A stretch of DNA of 64,000 nucleotides from Macrosoma leucophasiata (GCA_036365455.1 JAWQUS010000027.1:20820501-20884500); one strand, 5' to 3'. Shown: positions 52,574 through 63,462, counted from the stretch's first letter. Numbers and translations: made by a program. Notes: generated from the letters alone by a model not told the origin.

Positions 52574-52624
52574 TCAACGTGATGTACACAAATCGAACAA
52601 GTAGACCACCCCGGCGGCGGCCAT
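52574..52624 (-). other. Possible upstream ORF of 16 codons
   Basis: ATGGCCGCCGCCGGGG starts a 16-codon frame ending TGA at 52574, 79 bases before the main ATG. It would be translated only if transcription starts above 52624. The GCCGCCAT context also resembles a YY1/Pho-type site at a start region. Both readings are inference. Confidence 0.4.
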
Positions 52625-52720
52625 TACCGGACTGGCATTCCGCGCGTCAGTGAAAAGAAGCGTGAGCTGTCAAAAGTGTATAACTCCTAACACCGCCACC
52701 TAGCGAAATGTAAGTAAAAT
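52625..52720 (-). promoter_or_regulatory. Candidate promoter region
   Basis: Locally GC-richer sequence (GACGCGCGGAATGCC, GGTGGCGGTG on the minus strand) just upstream of the leader in an AT-rich region. No canonical TATA box at a fixed distance. Inferred only from its position. Confidence 0.35.
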
Positions 52721-52724
52721 ATTT

Positions 52725-53280
52725 CGTTGCTTAGTGCTTGATTGAGTTCATGTATTCTTTTATAGATGTCGCATAATCGTATTAGTTAGTACAAATGATA
52801 TTATTATTCTTTATAAAAAAATTGGCAACTGTTAAAAAAGATTTCTATGTTTCTTATTTGAAACATTTGCTGAGAAATATTTAATTTGGTACCTTTGTAT
52901 TATGACTGTTAGAAACAATGAGCTTGTAACATAAAACATCATTGGTTATAAATCATAAATTATAGTTCATGTTTGCTACCGCTAGAGGCGCTGTATAATA
53001 AGGCAAATAGTTGTGATGGAAATTTTTAAACTTTGCTAAAATGTAAATAAATTAACGCATTGTGTAAAACAACCTTAAGGTATTTTTAACACGTTCACTG
53101 CCCTCAAGCAGACACAATAGTTAAAACAATGCAAATGGACACATGTGGTACATGGGACATGGAATGGGTTAAGGTTGAATCTTATAGGTTTTATGTCTCA
53201 TGTCGTTTAATGTAAATCTTCAGTCCAGGTCCACGGTTTTGGCACTAAACGAAGAACAAACAAAGGTTTAGTTAGCAATA
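52725..53280. other. Upstream region with no recognised gene
   Basis: AT-rich. A GCTAGAGGCGCTGTATAATA stretch near 52982 resembles retroposon remnants, but nothing is definable. Confidence 0.4.
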
Positions 53281-53365
53281 CAAAGATTTTAAGTGGTAGC
53301 AGAGCTCCAACTTGAGAACTCAAATCTGGGAGCACGGTAATGACGCACCGCCAAGACGAGCCAAG

Positions 53366-54195
53366 GAGTTTTGGCGGGAACCTTGAAAGAGGCGTATGGT
53401 GCTCTTATTTTATTTCATTTTCGTGGTGTATTTTTAAGTTATATTGAATAAATTTGGTGGCCTTTTGTTTGATATAGGTTTATGACAGTGCCCGTGTATA
53501 GTGAAATAGAATAACAGTGCGAAAACACGACCTTTCAGGTTGCCTCCAAAACTTCATTGTAAATGTTCTGGTAAAGTAGCCATCGCTTTACTCGAATAAC
53601 TTGACTGTAACTCACTTGACTGACATATTATTCTTGATAACTTATATACTTGATACTTACCTATTATACTAACTTTGACGCTGCTTAAATAAATACGAAA
53701 TATCGTTTTACTTGACACTGGCAATATGCGTATTAGCGATGCCATAATGATATAAAAAAAAAAAAAAAAAAGACGAGCCAAGCGAATCGCCAGAGACCTT
53801 TTTTTTTTTTTTAACGCCTAGGTAGGGAGTTTTGGCGGGAACCTTGAAAGAGGCGTATGGTGCTCCTATTTTATTTCATTTTCTTGGTGCATTTTTATGT
53901 TATATTGAAATAGAGTTGGTGGCATTTTGTTTGATATAGGTTTATTACAGTGCCCGTGTATAGTGAAATAGAATAACAGTGCGAAAACACAACCTTTCAG
54001 GTTGCCTCCAAAACTTCATTGTAAATGTTCTGGTAAAGTAGCCATCGCTTTACTCGAATAACTGGACTGTAACTCACTTGACTGACATACTTAGTAAATA
54101 ATTGACTGACTGTATTTTATACTGACTTTGACGCTGCTTAACTAAATACGAAATATCGTTTTATTTATAGCGGTGCCATATTAAAAAAAAAACTC
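53366..54195 (+). repeat. Retroposon-like unit in two tandem copies
   Basis: Copies at 53366-53770 and 53827-54195 are 461 bp apart. They share GAGTTTTGGCGGGAACCTTG, GACAGTGCCCGTGTATAGTG, GGTTGCCTCCAAAACTTC and GACTTTGACGCTGCTTAA. The first ends GCGATGCCATAATGAT and an A-run, as does a related tail at 40780-40810. A T-run precedes the second. The reverse of the start occurs at 15418-15460. Probably a LINE-derived or SINE-like retroposon. No coding content. Confidence 0.6.
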
Positions 54196-54199
54196 CTAG

Positions 54200-54950
54200 G
54201 TAGGTATAACTTTTTTTGGATTATAGCAGATAGATAAGTAAAATTCCCTAGACGTAGTATCTACATCAATAGTAAAGTCATTTATGGTTTCAAATCCATA
54301 GCTAGCATACTTTAGGTAGATATATAGGTATCTACCTACTTAATTTACGATTTCGTCACTAACTCACTGATCAAATTCATAAGCCTCTTCTTCTTACTTT
54401 ACGAAGTCCTTGAAAGCTGAATTTCGGTAGGTAAGCTAGTATTAGGAATTTAGTATATACCTTCAAGAAATAAAATATTCGAAAACTTTGAACTTTTACC
54501 ACTTTTACCCTCCAACTTTGAGCGGATGAAAATTTCGACAAGATTGCCGCAAAAATTTTGATGACGCAGGTAGGTATAAAATATTATTCTCTATTTTGAG
54601 CCTTTGCCGGAAGACTTAATTTTCAGTCTCAAGAGAATTAACGTGTAAATATTATTTCTTATGCTGTCGCTTAGTTCTAAAGAATTAAATAATGTAGGTA
54701 CCTACCTATTTTATAACAAAATAGTCTGCATCGTTATCAGGTAAGGAAATGTCAGTGTTTGCAAGGATTACCTGCGTACTTACTAGTAGAGTACTTAGTC
54801 ACTTTAATTATATCCGGTGCTCTTTAAATATGTGAGAAAGAAGGTGTAGTTGTGTGATTTTCTTATCATGGTTTAATTTGCGAGGGGATTTTTTCTAATC
54901 TTGAAACCGATTTTGTTTTTAAGACATAAGATTAGGACGTACCTACAAAG
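54200..54950. other. No recognised gene
   Basis: AT-rich DNA with repeated TAGGTAGGTA/CTACCTAC words and no ORF with recognisable content. Confidence 0.4.
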
Positions 54951-54957
54951 TGTGGTA

Positions 54958-55140
54958 TGACGACCCGGTTAGTCCAGCGGTGTGAGACGACCGTTTGATT
55001 CTATGGGTCGCGGGTTCGATCCCCGCACCGAGGCAAATATTTGTATGGCCTACAGATATTTGTTTCGGGTCTGGGTGTTTTGTATGTGTTGTGTGTGTTC
55101 AACGGCTCCTACCACACAGGTGGGGCTGTGAGTGTAAGTG
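54958..55140 (+). mobile_element. tRNA-derived SINE family D (D2)
   Basis: GACGACCCGGTTAGTCCAGC, an anticodon arm with CGTTTGATTCTATGGG, and GGGTTCGATCCCCGC make a well-formed tRNA-like head. GTATGGCCTACAGATATTTG and GTGGGGCTGTGAGTG follow as in D1. The tail then meets the 100-bp tandem array. Confidence 0.75.
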
Positions 55141-55870
55141 AGAAGATTTTTTTATCTACCAGCACCCCAAGAAACCTAGAAATTGATACCCATATGATAT
55201 TATGACAAAGTAATCTGTCAGCCATCTTGGATCTGCAAATGGATGCCACTTTCGTAATCAGCACCCCAAAACAACCTAGAAATTGATACATATATCACAA
55301 TTTGGAAAAATGTTTTGTCCGCTATCTTGAATCTGAAAAATGATGCCATTTTCGTAATCAGCACCCCAAAAAACCTCGAAATTGACACCCATATCACGAT
55401 TTGGAATAATAGTTATGTCCGCCATCTAGGATCTGAAAAATTATGCCGTTTTCGTAATCAGCACTCCAAGAAACCTCGAAATTGACACCCATATCACAAT
55501 TTGGAAGAAATGTTTTGTCCGCCATCTTGGATCTGAAAAATGATGCCATTGGCGTAATCAGCACCCCAAGAAACCTAGAAATTGATACCCATGTCATGTT
55601 TTGAAAAAAAATCTGTCAGCTATCTTGGATCTGCAAATAGATGCCATTTTAGTAATCAGAACTCCAAGAAACTGTAAAATTAAGACCCATAGAAAAAATA
55701 AATAATTTGTCCGCTATCTTGGATTTGAAAAATTTGTACCTCAAGAAACCGTAAAATTGAAATCCATATCATATTTTCGAAAAATAATTACCTCCGCCGT
55801 CTTCGATTTTAAAAGAGATATCATTTTCGTAATTATCACCTCAAGGAACTCTGACATTGATACCCACATT
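55141..55870. repeat. 100-bp tandem repeat, about seven units
   Basis: Marker GCACCCCAAGAAACC starts units near 55162, 55261, 55361, 55461, 55561 and 55659, then two shortened and diverged units near 55733 and 55846. Other conserved words are GTCCGCCATCTTGGATCTG and CATTTTCGTAATCA. Minus-strand ORFs of 60 and 67 codons (GVSISRFLGVLI type) are products of the repeat frame. Confidence 0.9.
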
Positions 55871-55899
55871 GCTTACATACTATTATCGCTTACAGTAGG

Positions 55900-56095
55900 T
55901 ACCATTTAGTGAAATGTAAATTGGGAAATGCGGTGGTGCTCGCTCGCCCTGGAGCTTGGCCACTGAAGCTCTACCACTGTATACTACCACCTTACCAGAA
56001 CATGATAACGGTGGACATGAAGTTATCATTTACTGGTAGGTAAAGTAGATGATATGGAGGTGTTCACGCCTTCGAGCTCGTTCATTAAAGTTCTA
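55900..56095 (-). mobile_element. Degenerate family A pair
   Basis: TACCATTTAGTGAAATGTAA, AATGCGGTGGTGCTCG and GAAGCTCTACCACTG, then a second weaker set (CCTTACCAGAACATGATAAC). Old, rearranged family A sequence. Confidence 0.45.
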
Positions 56096-56099
56096 TCAC

Positions 56100-56905
56100 C
56101 CTACAGTCATACATAGCACAACAGCCCACCATTCTTATATACACAAAATATTAAGTTTTTAAATTATCCAAGATTAGACCGTTCGCAACGCAGAAATAAA
56201 TAACGAGCAAAAATCAAGCAAGTTTCGCTCGCTACCCGTACCAATAGCGAAAGTTGTACTCAAAACCGTTTTAGTACGTAGTATAATCACTGTGATGCAA
56301 TATTAATAAGCACAGCAATGCTTGTCTCCTCTACAATTACTTAATCTTTGATCTTGTCGACCAAGTACAGCAAGTATGCGCTAGATTGCTTCTATTTTGA
56401 CAAATATTTGATGAGCTCCGTTTTGCCAAGGTCATTCAGGCTACTTAACCCCTTAATTGCCTAAAAGTTGGTTTTTTACATAAAATCCTTTTTCCTTCAT
56501 ACAAACAAACATTAATCGCATATTTCACTGCAGTCACTTAACATCAACTTGAAATGCATGCTTGATTACCATCTCCATTAGATGAAAGTAAGTAAAAAAA
56601 TGCTCATAAAATAAAAACTGATTTGCCTATCTGAATAAAAATTTTATGGGACCAATTCGAAACTATTCCGCATCAAACAAAAAGAGAATTACGTAAATCG
56701 GTCCAGAAATCTCGGCGAAATTCGCGTACATACATTAAAAAAAATACCGACCGAATTGAGAACCTTCTCGTTTTTTGAACTCGGCTAATAAAACAGAAAA
56801 TATCAGCTATGACAGTTTGACAGACGCACGACTAATCTTATTAACTTCCAATTTTTTCTTTTGTTTGTATGCATCTTCTCGCCCATAGAGCAACAAACAC
56901 CACCG
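56100..56905. other. No recognised gene; repeat stubs
   Basis: Contains a family A 3' scrap (56526-56580: GCAGTCACTTAACATCAAC) and, on the minus strand at 56740-56790, the GAACTCGGCTAATA-side copy of the 'accgacttc' stub. The rest is unrecognised. Confidence 0.4.
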
Positions 56906-56909
56906 GGCA

Positions 56910-56990
56910 ATTCATGTGAGCGACGTTCGCTCATTCGACATTATTTCTATATGCCCGAACCATCGGAGCATGCCTTTTTTCATTTTTACA
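56910..56990 (-). pseudogene. LINE C-terminal scrap
   Basis: Minus strand encodes MLRWFGHIEIMSNERT, matching the fragment at 10465-10520. A few dozen residues only. Confidence 0.5.
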
Positions 56991-57155
56991 CCGACACTTT
57001 CATTCACACAAAGCCTTTTGATCGTAACCCTAAAATGTACATCGCCTCCCGGCAAGAAAAGTATCATACAAATAGCTGTTTTAGAGAAAATGTCATTCTC
57101 ATTTTCGCGAAAAAGCTTTTTTGTATTAAGACACTTTTTTGCCGCGAAGCGAGTC

Positions 57156-57466
57156 ATCTATACAAATAAATAAATTTGGAGTGTCTGTTTGTAATATAAA
57201 AATTACTAAATGCGTATGTACATACACCAAAACTACATTTTTTATTTTTTTTACTATTTTTGTCTGTCTGTCCGTGTGTCTGTTTGTTCCCGCTAATCTC
57301 GGGAACGGCTGCACCGATTTGACGGGACTTTCACTGGCAGATAGCTTATGTAATAAGAAGTAACTTAGGCTACTTTCATACTAGCTGCGCCCACGACTTC
57401 GTCTGGGTAGGTACTGAACAATCATAAATTCTCACGGGGACGAAGTCGCGGGCACAGCTTGTGTAG
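57156..57466 (-). mobile_element. 'CCCGCTAATCTCGG' type repeat, copy 3
   Basis: Closely matches 14152-14424 (GGAGTGTCTGTTTGTAATAT, GTTCCCGCTAATCTCGGGAA, ACTAGCTGCGCCCACGACTT). It extends further to GACGAAGTCGCGGGCACAGC, showing that the family ends in two inverted GC-rich blocks about 60 bp apart. Confidence 0.55.
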
Positions 57467-57662
57467 ATATAATAATTGACACAACAACCCACACAACGGA
57501 CCACTCGAAGTGTGCAGAATGCTGGCACAATACTATATGAATTATTTAAATGGAGTCGTGCATCGCATGCCGTAGTAAAATTTTGTTGGTCAAGGATAGA
57601 TTCTTTTCCTCTTCTAACTGTGTATATTATTTGCAGATTTATTTTAACTACTTAACATTTAT

Positions 57663-58030
57663 TTTATTTTTAAAGAAAAATGGAAAGAAAAATTTGACTT
57701 CAGGCGAGACTCGAACTCGCGACCTACTGGGAATCTAGTCCTTCTTTACGATATTCAATAAACTGAAAAGTCTGTTATATCGGTTGCCTAACTAGCATAG
57801 TTGGTAAAAGATGGCGCTGCTGCTACCATAAAGCAATGCAATAGATGTGAAGGAAAGATTTGACAAACGCGGCAGGGCTTCAGTAGCTCAATTGGAAGAG
57901 CGGCTGGATTAGATTCCCAGTAGGTCGCGAGTTCGAGTCTCGCCTGAAGTCAAATATTTCTTTCCATTTTTCTTTAAAAATAAAATATATTTCACAAGCA
58001 TGTGTTAATGCGAAATAATATAAAAACAAT
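57663..58030 (+). mobile_element. Fold-back SINE family E (E5)
   Basis: A short left arm (reversed short tail and box B side of the tRNA-like core, to GGGAATCTAGTCC) joins at CTTCTTTACGATATTCAATA to a complete forward unit. That unit has the 5' module, an intact tRNA-like core GGGCTTCAGTAGCTCAATTG..GTTCGAGTCTCGCC, and both short and long tails. A 14-base duplication, TACTTAACATTTAT, lies at 57649-57662 and 58031-58044. This is the most complete forward unit in the window. Confidence 0.87.
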
Positions 58031-58044
58031 TACTTAACATTTAT

Positions 58045-58490
58045 GTTATGATTCTTCCATTTAAGAATATTGCGAATGGCATCCTCAAACTTTGTCAATA
58101 TTACGTAAATTACGCCAATCACGTATTCGCAAAAACAAAGAAAGAATGACAACGAAAAAAAATATTGCGTGTTTTTTTAAATAGAAGTAAAAAATAATTC
58201 GGAATTGCTTCAGGCCTTCAATAAATAACAATAGATTTCTATAAGGTTCAGCTGCTGCTTCATGGATTTTAGTTATTTGTTTCAAAACGGCGAATTCTGT
58301 TATAAATCAAGCATGACGTCACTCAACATGATCACGTGACTAGAATCAGAAAACATCCTTCGTTATGGGATAATTGTGTAGTGCGAAGTGCGATAGGGAC
58401 AGTTTAGAGAAAGTTTAGCAACTAACTTTAGACTGTAGCTTTATAAATCGGTGTGCGCGCGCTTCGTATAAGTTCACTCTCATCATTTTT
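58045..58490. other. No recognised gene
   Basis: AT-rich. The 66-codon minus ORF has no recognisable content. Confidence 0.4.
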
Positions 58491-58492
58491 AG

Positions 58493-59105
58493 GGTTCCGT
58501 ACCTTAAAAGGAAAAAGGAACCCTTATAGGATCACTCGTGCGTCTGTCTGTCTGTCTGTCTGTCACAGCCAATTTGCTCCGAAACTACTGGACCGATTGA
58601 GTTGAAATTTGATGTATATATGTAAATTGGTGACCCAAAGATGAACACGTCAAGTAAAATAATAATTTTTAAACAGGGGGGCCACTTTCGGGGGTATATC
58701 AGAAAATTAAGAAAAAAAATTCGTAAACTGTGTCGTGTAACATATCAAATGAAAGAAGTTGTTGTCAGCATCTTAGATATATTTTTTTTTATAAGTTTTG
58801 CACAAACAAATTTGAAGTTATTTAAGAAAAACGACAAAAATTGACCCCCCCCCATCTCCGAAACTACAGAACTTAAAATTTTGAAAAAAATTTGGAAAAT
58901 AGTTCTTTACCTATAGATTACTGGAAAATCTATAAGAAGTTTGAGTATTCAAATTAAATCGAAAATTCTTAATAATATAACCCCCCTGCCGGTACCACCG
59001 TAACCGCTATGTCCCTGCATTTTAAATCTGTAATATTTTCGAAAATATTTATTTAAATTACGGAACCCTCACCACACGAGTCGAACTCGCACTTGTCCGG
59101 TTTTT
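58493..59105 (+). repeat. 'AGGGTTCCGT' interspersed repeat (family J), long copy
   Basis: TTAGGGTTCCGTACCTTAAA and AAGGAACCCTTATAGG at one end form a small hairpin. GAGTCGAACTCGCACTTGTC and CGGTTTTTT lie at the other. A (GTCT)n tract lies at 58545-58563. This is a very common lepidopteran repeat layout. The 67-codon ORF inside is not supported. Confidence 0.6.
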
Positions 59106-59243
59106 TCCAATCACGCCGAAAGAAGTACCTACTGTGTTTTTGAGGAAAAATAAATAGTACAATGTTATATTGCATATGGCAATAAAGGCAAATTAAATAA
59201 CAGCAATAAAGGCATATTTTATTTTTATTTCATTTTTTATTAG

Positions 59244-59305
59244 AGGTAGTGCGGTGGTGCATTTGGCCGCGAGCTCCGGCACCAGAGCTCTACCACAAGT
59301 GAAAA
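59244..59305 (-). mobile_element. Family A 5' end fragment
   Basis: GTAGTGCGGTGGTGCATTTG and CACCAGAGCTCTACCAC correspond to the 5' 50 bp of family A, reversed. Confidence 0.5.
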
Positions 59306-59640
59306 AAACTAAGTAGAATGTGTACCTGTAGTCAATAATGGTTTGACAAAATTCGCGGTCATTGACTTCATTGTGCCAACATAATAGACATCAACTATAT
59401 GACTTCATCGTCATAGAATTTAGAAATAGTTAAGCTGGGTAAGTACTTATAAGTAAATACATACACTCACTACATACTACGACATAAGCACGGACATAGG
59501 TAAATGTTTGTATTGAAAATGATAGCGGTGTGCAATTATGAGTTAGATCTTTCAGTAGGTAACTTCAATAAAAAATCAGTCGAGTGCGTGTCGAGCTACA
59601 CGCAATGTAGGGTTCCGTAGTTTTTAGGTTTAATTAATGC
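59306..59640. other. No recognised gene; short family J stub
   Basis: At 59580-59625 GTGCGTGTCGAGCTACACGC and AGGGTTCCGTAG resemble the edge of family J. Otherwise unrecognised. Confidence 0.4.
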
Positions 59641-59672
59641 AATGAAAAAAAAAAATAAATATTTTCTATGGA

Positions 59673-59966
59673 TTTTATTTAAAGAAAATGGAAAGAAAAA
59701 TTTGACTTCAGGCGAGACTCGAACTCGCGGCCTACTGGGAATCTAGTCCAGCCGCTCTTCCAATTGAGCTACTGAAGTCCTGCCCGATTTGTCAAATCTT
59801 TCCTTCACATTTATTGCATTGCTTTATGGTAGCAGCAGCGCCATCATGGCGATTCCCAGTAGGCCGCGAGTTCGAGTCTCGCCTGGAGTCAAATTTTTCT
59901 TTCCATTTTTCTTTAAATAAAATATATTTCACAAGCATGTGTTAATGCGAAATAATATAAAACAAT
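59673..59966 (+). mobile_element. Fold-back SINE family E (E6)
   Basis: The reverse unit runs from the short tail through an intact tRNA-like core to AGCAGCGCCATC. A junction (ATGGC) leads into forward GATTCCCAGTAGGCCGCGAG, short tail and long tail. A 13-base duplication, TATTTTCTATGGA, lies at 59660-59672 and 59967-59979. Confidence 0.87.
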
Positions 59967-59979
59967 TATTTTCTATGGA

Positions 59980-61220
59980 GTTGTTCAAAAACTTCCGAGT
60001 ATTACATTTGGTCGACTATTGGCCGAATACTCAAACGTCACTCAATTTTAAGCAACGCTCAAATGTGCGCTATCTCTATCGTTTGAACATGTTTTATAAA
60101 GACAGAAGACTTTTAAGTCCCATTTAGATTTAAGTGACGTTTGAGTATTTGGCCGTATAACTCGCAAACTAGGAAAGCCAACTTAAGTGGGATAGTTTTC
60201 TTTTTAATTTTGTTATATGTAGCTACTATTGCCGTGATGTTTGAATTTCTAACAACAACCGTTTAGTTGGTAAGGGGGAGGGACACTCTAACGAAAATAA
60301 GCACTTTAAAGCTAACAAGTGCTAGTGAAAAAATATCTTCCAGTAGAATAAAAATCTACCGCTAGTGGGCGGTGGGATCGTCACGTCCTGACGTCAACCT
60401 GTATATCTGTTGTTATATTTCTACTAATAATAGTAAATTTTTGAGATTTCATAAAGAAATAATGTGGCAAACAGGCAAAGGTTCATACTGCTGGCAAAAT
60501 CCGAGTCCAAAATGGAAAGCTAAATAACTTATACCTCTTAAGTTATTTAGCTTTTAAAGGATTATACACCTTAATCTCTGTAAGAACCTGAGAATCGAAC
60601 CCAGGGTGCCAGCATATCAGTAGTGGCAGAATTAGAAGCAGCCAATCATAGCCTGTCAGACGAACAAAAAATAAGGTCTTGAGGTAAATAAGGGGGCCCC
60701 CACCCACGCACATATTGCTCCCCCCCCTATGATTGATACGGTAGATATATTCTAAAATACACATCAGAAGCAGGAGCAGGAGCATTTCCCTCCTTCAGCT
60801 CTTTCTCAGATCCGTGTGGAGGACCGCCTCTGCCACCCCCCTCCCCTCTTAGTCCGCCACTGACCGAGGCAATTTAGATTTAATCATATGTGCCAACCTG
60901 TATTTGCTAAATTAAATGCAAAACCTAGGACCTACGTCATCAATGGAATTGAGTTACATACAGCGCTTTTTCATTATCATTCATCATGGTTTATACCTGT
61001 ATTGATTACTGTTTGCAAGAGCATTGTTCAATTTGTATTGTTGTGCCAAATGCGTGACAATACCTGCATAGAAGGATGGATGTGCCAATTACGTGGCATC
61101 ATCATGACACACCGTTATGCAGTTGCTCGTGGCATAGGATAGGGCAGAAAAATACATTTAGGTCAATAGTAGGAAACGCATAGTCATTTTACTGGTGGTT
61201 GTTATACTAGTATATCCAGA
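59980..61220. other. No recognised gene; one tRNA-like SINE scrap
   Basis: 60580-60650 reversed contains CTGGGTTCGATTCTCAGG, a box-B-like remnant of a family B-type head. ACTCAAACGTCAC and GTGACGTTTGAGT (60028-60040, 60133-60145) form a 13-bp inverted repeat about 118 bp across, a possible eroded TIR pair. ORFs of 80-84 codons are unsupported. Confidence 0.4.
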
Positions 61221-61224
61221 TTAT

Positions 61225-61655
61225 AACCAGAGAATATGTAATAATACTACGTACAGAATGGACACTTCGACATCCCCCAATTTCCCCGCCTCACCCAACC
61301 ACCTCGCCTCTAATGGGCGACGGTTGGTATTTTCTACGTGCTACGCACACAGGTGCACGTGTAAACACGTCACTGGTTGATGTCTGATCATGATGATCAT
61401 CTGATGATTTTACTGGTGGTAGAGATACAGTGACGGAGCTCGCGGGCGTAGGCACCACCGCATTACCTAATACACTTGCCGCTAAATGGCAGTGTTCAGC
61501 ACTATCGTGTTCCGGTCAGGTGGTAATGTACGGCCCTGTAATTTCCAGCACAGAGGAATAACACCTTAGGCCTCAGAAGTGGTAACGCATCTGCATTTTA
61601 AGCTTGGTCTTTGTGTAAGTGTCTATAGGCTGCAGTCATCACTTAACATCAATGT
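61225..61655 (+). repeat. Duplicated block 1: family K plus family A
   Basis: Family K (61225-61395: AATGGACACTTCGACATCCC, GCTACGCACACAGGTGCACG) is followed by TGATCATGATGATCATCTGA and a family A copy (61408-61655). GGTAGAGATACAGTGACGG in the latter marks this subtype. The segment from about 61318 recurs at 62187. The family A copy ends at CATCAATGTGAA without its A-tail. Confidence 0.75.
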
Positions 61656-62036
61656 GAATCCTGAGTAAGGGTTATTTGACAAAAATATGCAGGCGAAATC
61701 GTGTACAGTTAATTAAATAGTTCAAAATAATGCCCTTAGTTTTGGGAATCAGGTTTTAATTTTCCACCTACTTACGACTTCTTTTCAGAAACATAAAAAT
61801 GGTTCTTATTATAAGTGACAAACAATACAATGGTATTAAAAATAGCAAACAATAGACTTGTTGACTTCACACCATGTAGTGGTTATTAAAACATCGTTGT
61901 TCTGTCGGATAATAAAAATGAATTCAGTGCGTTTAATTGGGTAATTAAAATTAATTACTTAATTTTAGACGAGAGCCAGTCATCTCGACAACAAGAATTA
62001 GTCTAGGATGGAATGAATTCACAATATTTTAAGTAG

Positions 62037-62172
62037 TTACTGGTGGTAAAGCTCCACTGACGGAGCTCGCGGGCGTAGGCACCACCGCATTACCTAATAT
62101 ACTTGCCGCTAAATGGTGTGTTAATGTACGGCCCTGTAATTACCGGCACAGAGGCATAGCACCTTAGGCCTC
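62037..62172 (+). mobile_element. Family A 5' half
   Basis: TTACTGGTGGTAAAGCTCC to CTTAGGCCTCAGGAG with a central deletion. It is cut by the start of duplicated block 2. Confidence 0.65.
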
Positions 62173-62184
62173 AGGAGTCTGCAC

Positions 62185-62553
62185 GGTTGGTATTTTCTAC
62201 GTGCTACGCACACAGGTGCACGTGTAAACACGTCACTGATTGATGTCTGATCATGATGATCATCTGATGATTTTACTGGTGGTAGAGATACAGTGACGGA
62301 GCTCGCGGGCGTAGGCACCACCGCATTTCCTAATACACTTGCCGCTAAATGATAGTGTTTAGCACTATCGTGTTCCGGTCAGGTGGTAATGTACGGCCCT
62401 GTAATTTCCGGCAGAGGCATAACACCTTAGGCCTCAGGAGTGGTAACGCATCTGCATTTTGACCTTGGTCTTTGTGTAAGTGTCTCTAGGCTGCAGTCAT
62501 CACTTAACATCAATGTGAACTGCATGGTTGTTTGCCACTTCCATTACATAAAA
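62185..62553 (+). repeat. Duplicated block 2: family K fragment plus family A
   Basis: CACGGTTGGTATTTTCTACG through TGATCATGATGATCATCTGA and the same GGTAGAGATACAGTGACGG subtype of family A (62274-62553), about 868 bp downstream of block 1. This copy retains the family A 3' end and A-run. Confidence 0.75.
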
Positions 62554-62659
62554 AAAAATATTGATCGCGGATTATGCCTACAATGAGTAAGGACCCCAGC
62601 TGCGGGCGCGGGATGGCGATGGCGCTCAGCCTTAATGCGAGAATCGTGTCTGCGCCGCA

Positions 62660-62885
62660 ACACTTGCCGCTAAATGATAGTGTTTAGCACTATCGTGTTC
62701 CGGTCAGGTGGTAATGTACGGACCTGTAATTTCCGGCACAGAGGCATAGCACCTTAGGCCTCAGGAGTGGTAACGCATCTGCATTTTGACCTCGGTATTT
62801 GTGTGGTAGTCTATAGGCTGCAGTCATCATACATCAATGTGAACTGCATGCTTGTTTGCCACTTACATTACATTAAAAAAAACTA
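62660..62885 (+). mobile_element. Family A, 5'-truncated
   Basis: Starts ACTTGCCGCTAAATGATAGT and runs to CACTTACATTACATT plus an A-run. Shares the ATGATAGTGTTTAGCACTAT variant with 62274-62553, suggesting a common recent source. Confidence 0.75.
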
Positions 62886-63201
62886 CGAAAATAAAATAAT
62901 AAATAAATGTTTTTCATTAATTAAATTACATAGGTATGTACCTAAAACACAGACCTAAAATAGTAATAAGTTAAAAAGTTAAGAAGACTCACCTCTCTCT
63001 AGAGAAAACTATTTCAAGAGAGCAATTGTGACTCCTGTTTTCAAAATTGGCGATGGGAGCATTAAATTTCTATTCGTAGTCATATCGAGCAATAGCTATC
63101 TTGTCGGCCATGTAAAAGATTTTTGAACGTTTGTTAAATACTAGACTTTTTTTTTAATGTAATGAAAAAAATAAAACTGAATACTACAGTCCACAGTCAG
63201 C

Positions 63202-63462
63202 TTTTTTTATGTTAAGAAGGTGGCAAACAGTGAGCTGCATAGCTCACATTGGTGTTAGGTGATGACTGCAGCCTAAAGACGTTTACACAAAAACCAGAGG
63301 TCAAAGTGCAGATACGTTCTAACCCCTGAGACCTAAGTTGTTATGTCTCTGTGAAAATTATTACGGGGCCATACATTACCATCTAACCGGAACACGATAG
63401 TGCTGAACACTACCATTTGGCGGCAGATAGAGGTAACGCGGAGGTGCCCTACGCCCGGTGTA
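63202..63462 (-). mobile_element. Family A, strongly diverged copy
   Basis: TTTTTTTATGTTAAGAAGGT, CTCACATTGGTGTTAGGTG, GTCAAAGTGCAGATACG and GAACACTACCATTTGGCGG. One of the older copies. It contains a small inserted CAGTGAGCTGCATAGCTCA palindrome. Confidence 0.6.

Noticed and set aside
54958..55030. tRNA-like head of family D as a functional tRNA
   Set aside because: It continues into a body shared with 26265-26475 and has no terminator directly after the 3' end.
57869..57952. Well-formed tRNA-like sequence in E5 as a genuine tRNA gene
   Set aside because: It has A and B boxes, but the anticodon stem is imperfect. The same sequence recurs at least six times with shared flanks and target-site duplications, as expected of a SINE.
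57663..58030. Twin-priming (5' inversion) as full explanation of fold-back SINEs
   Set aside because: Twin priming inverts the 5' part of the element. Here the inverted arm repeats the 3' part and starts at the same tail edge in several copies, so it does not fit well.
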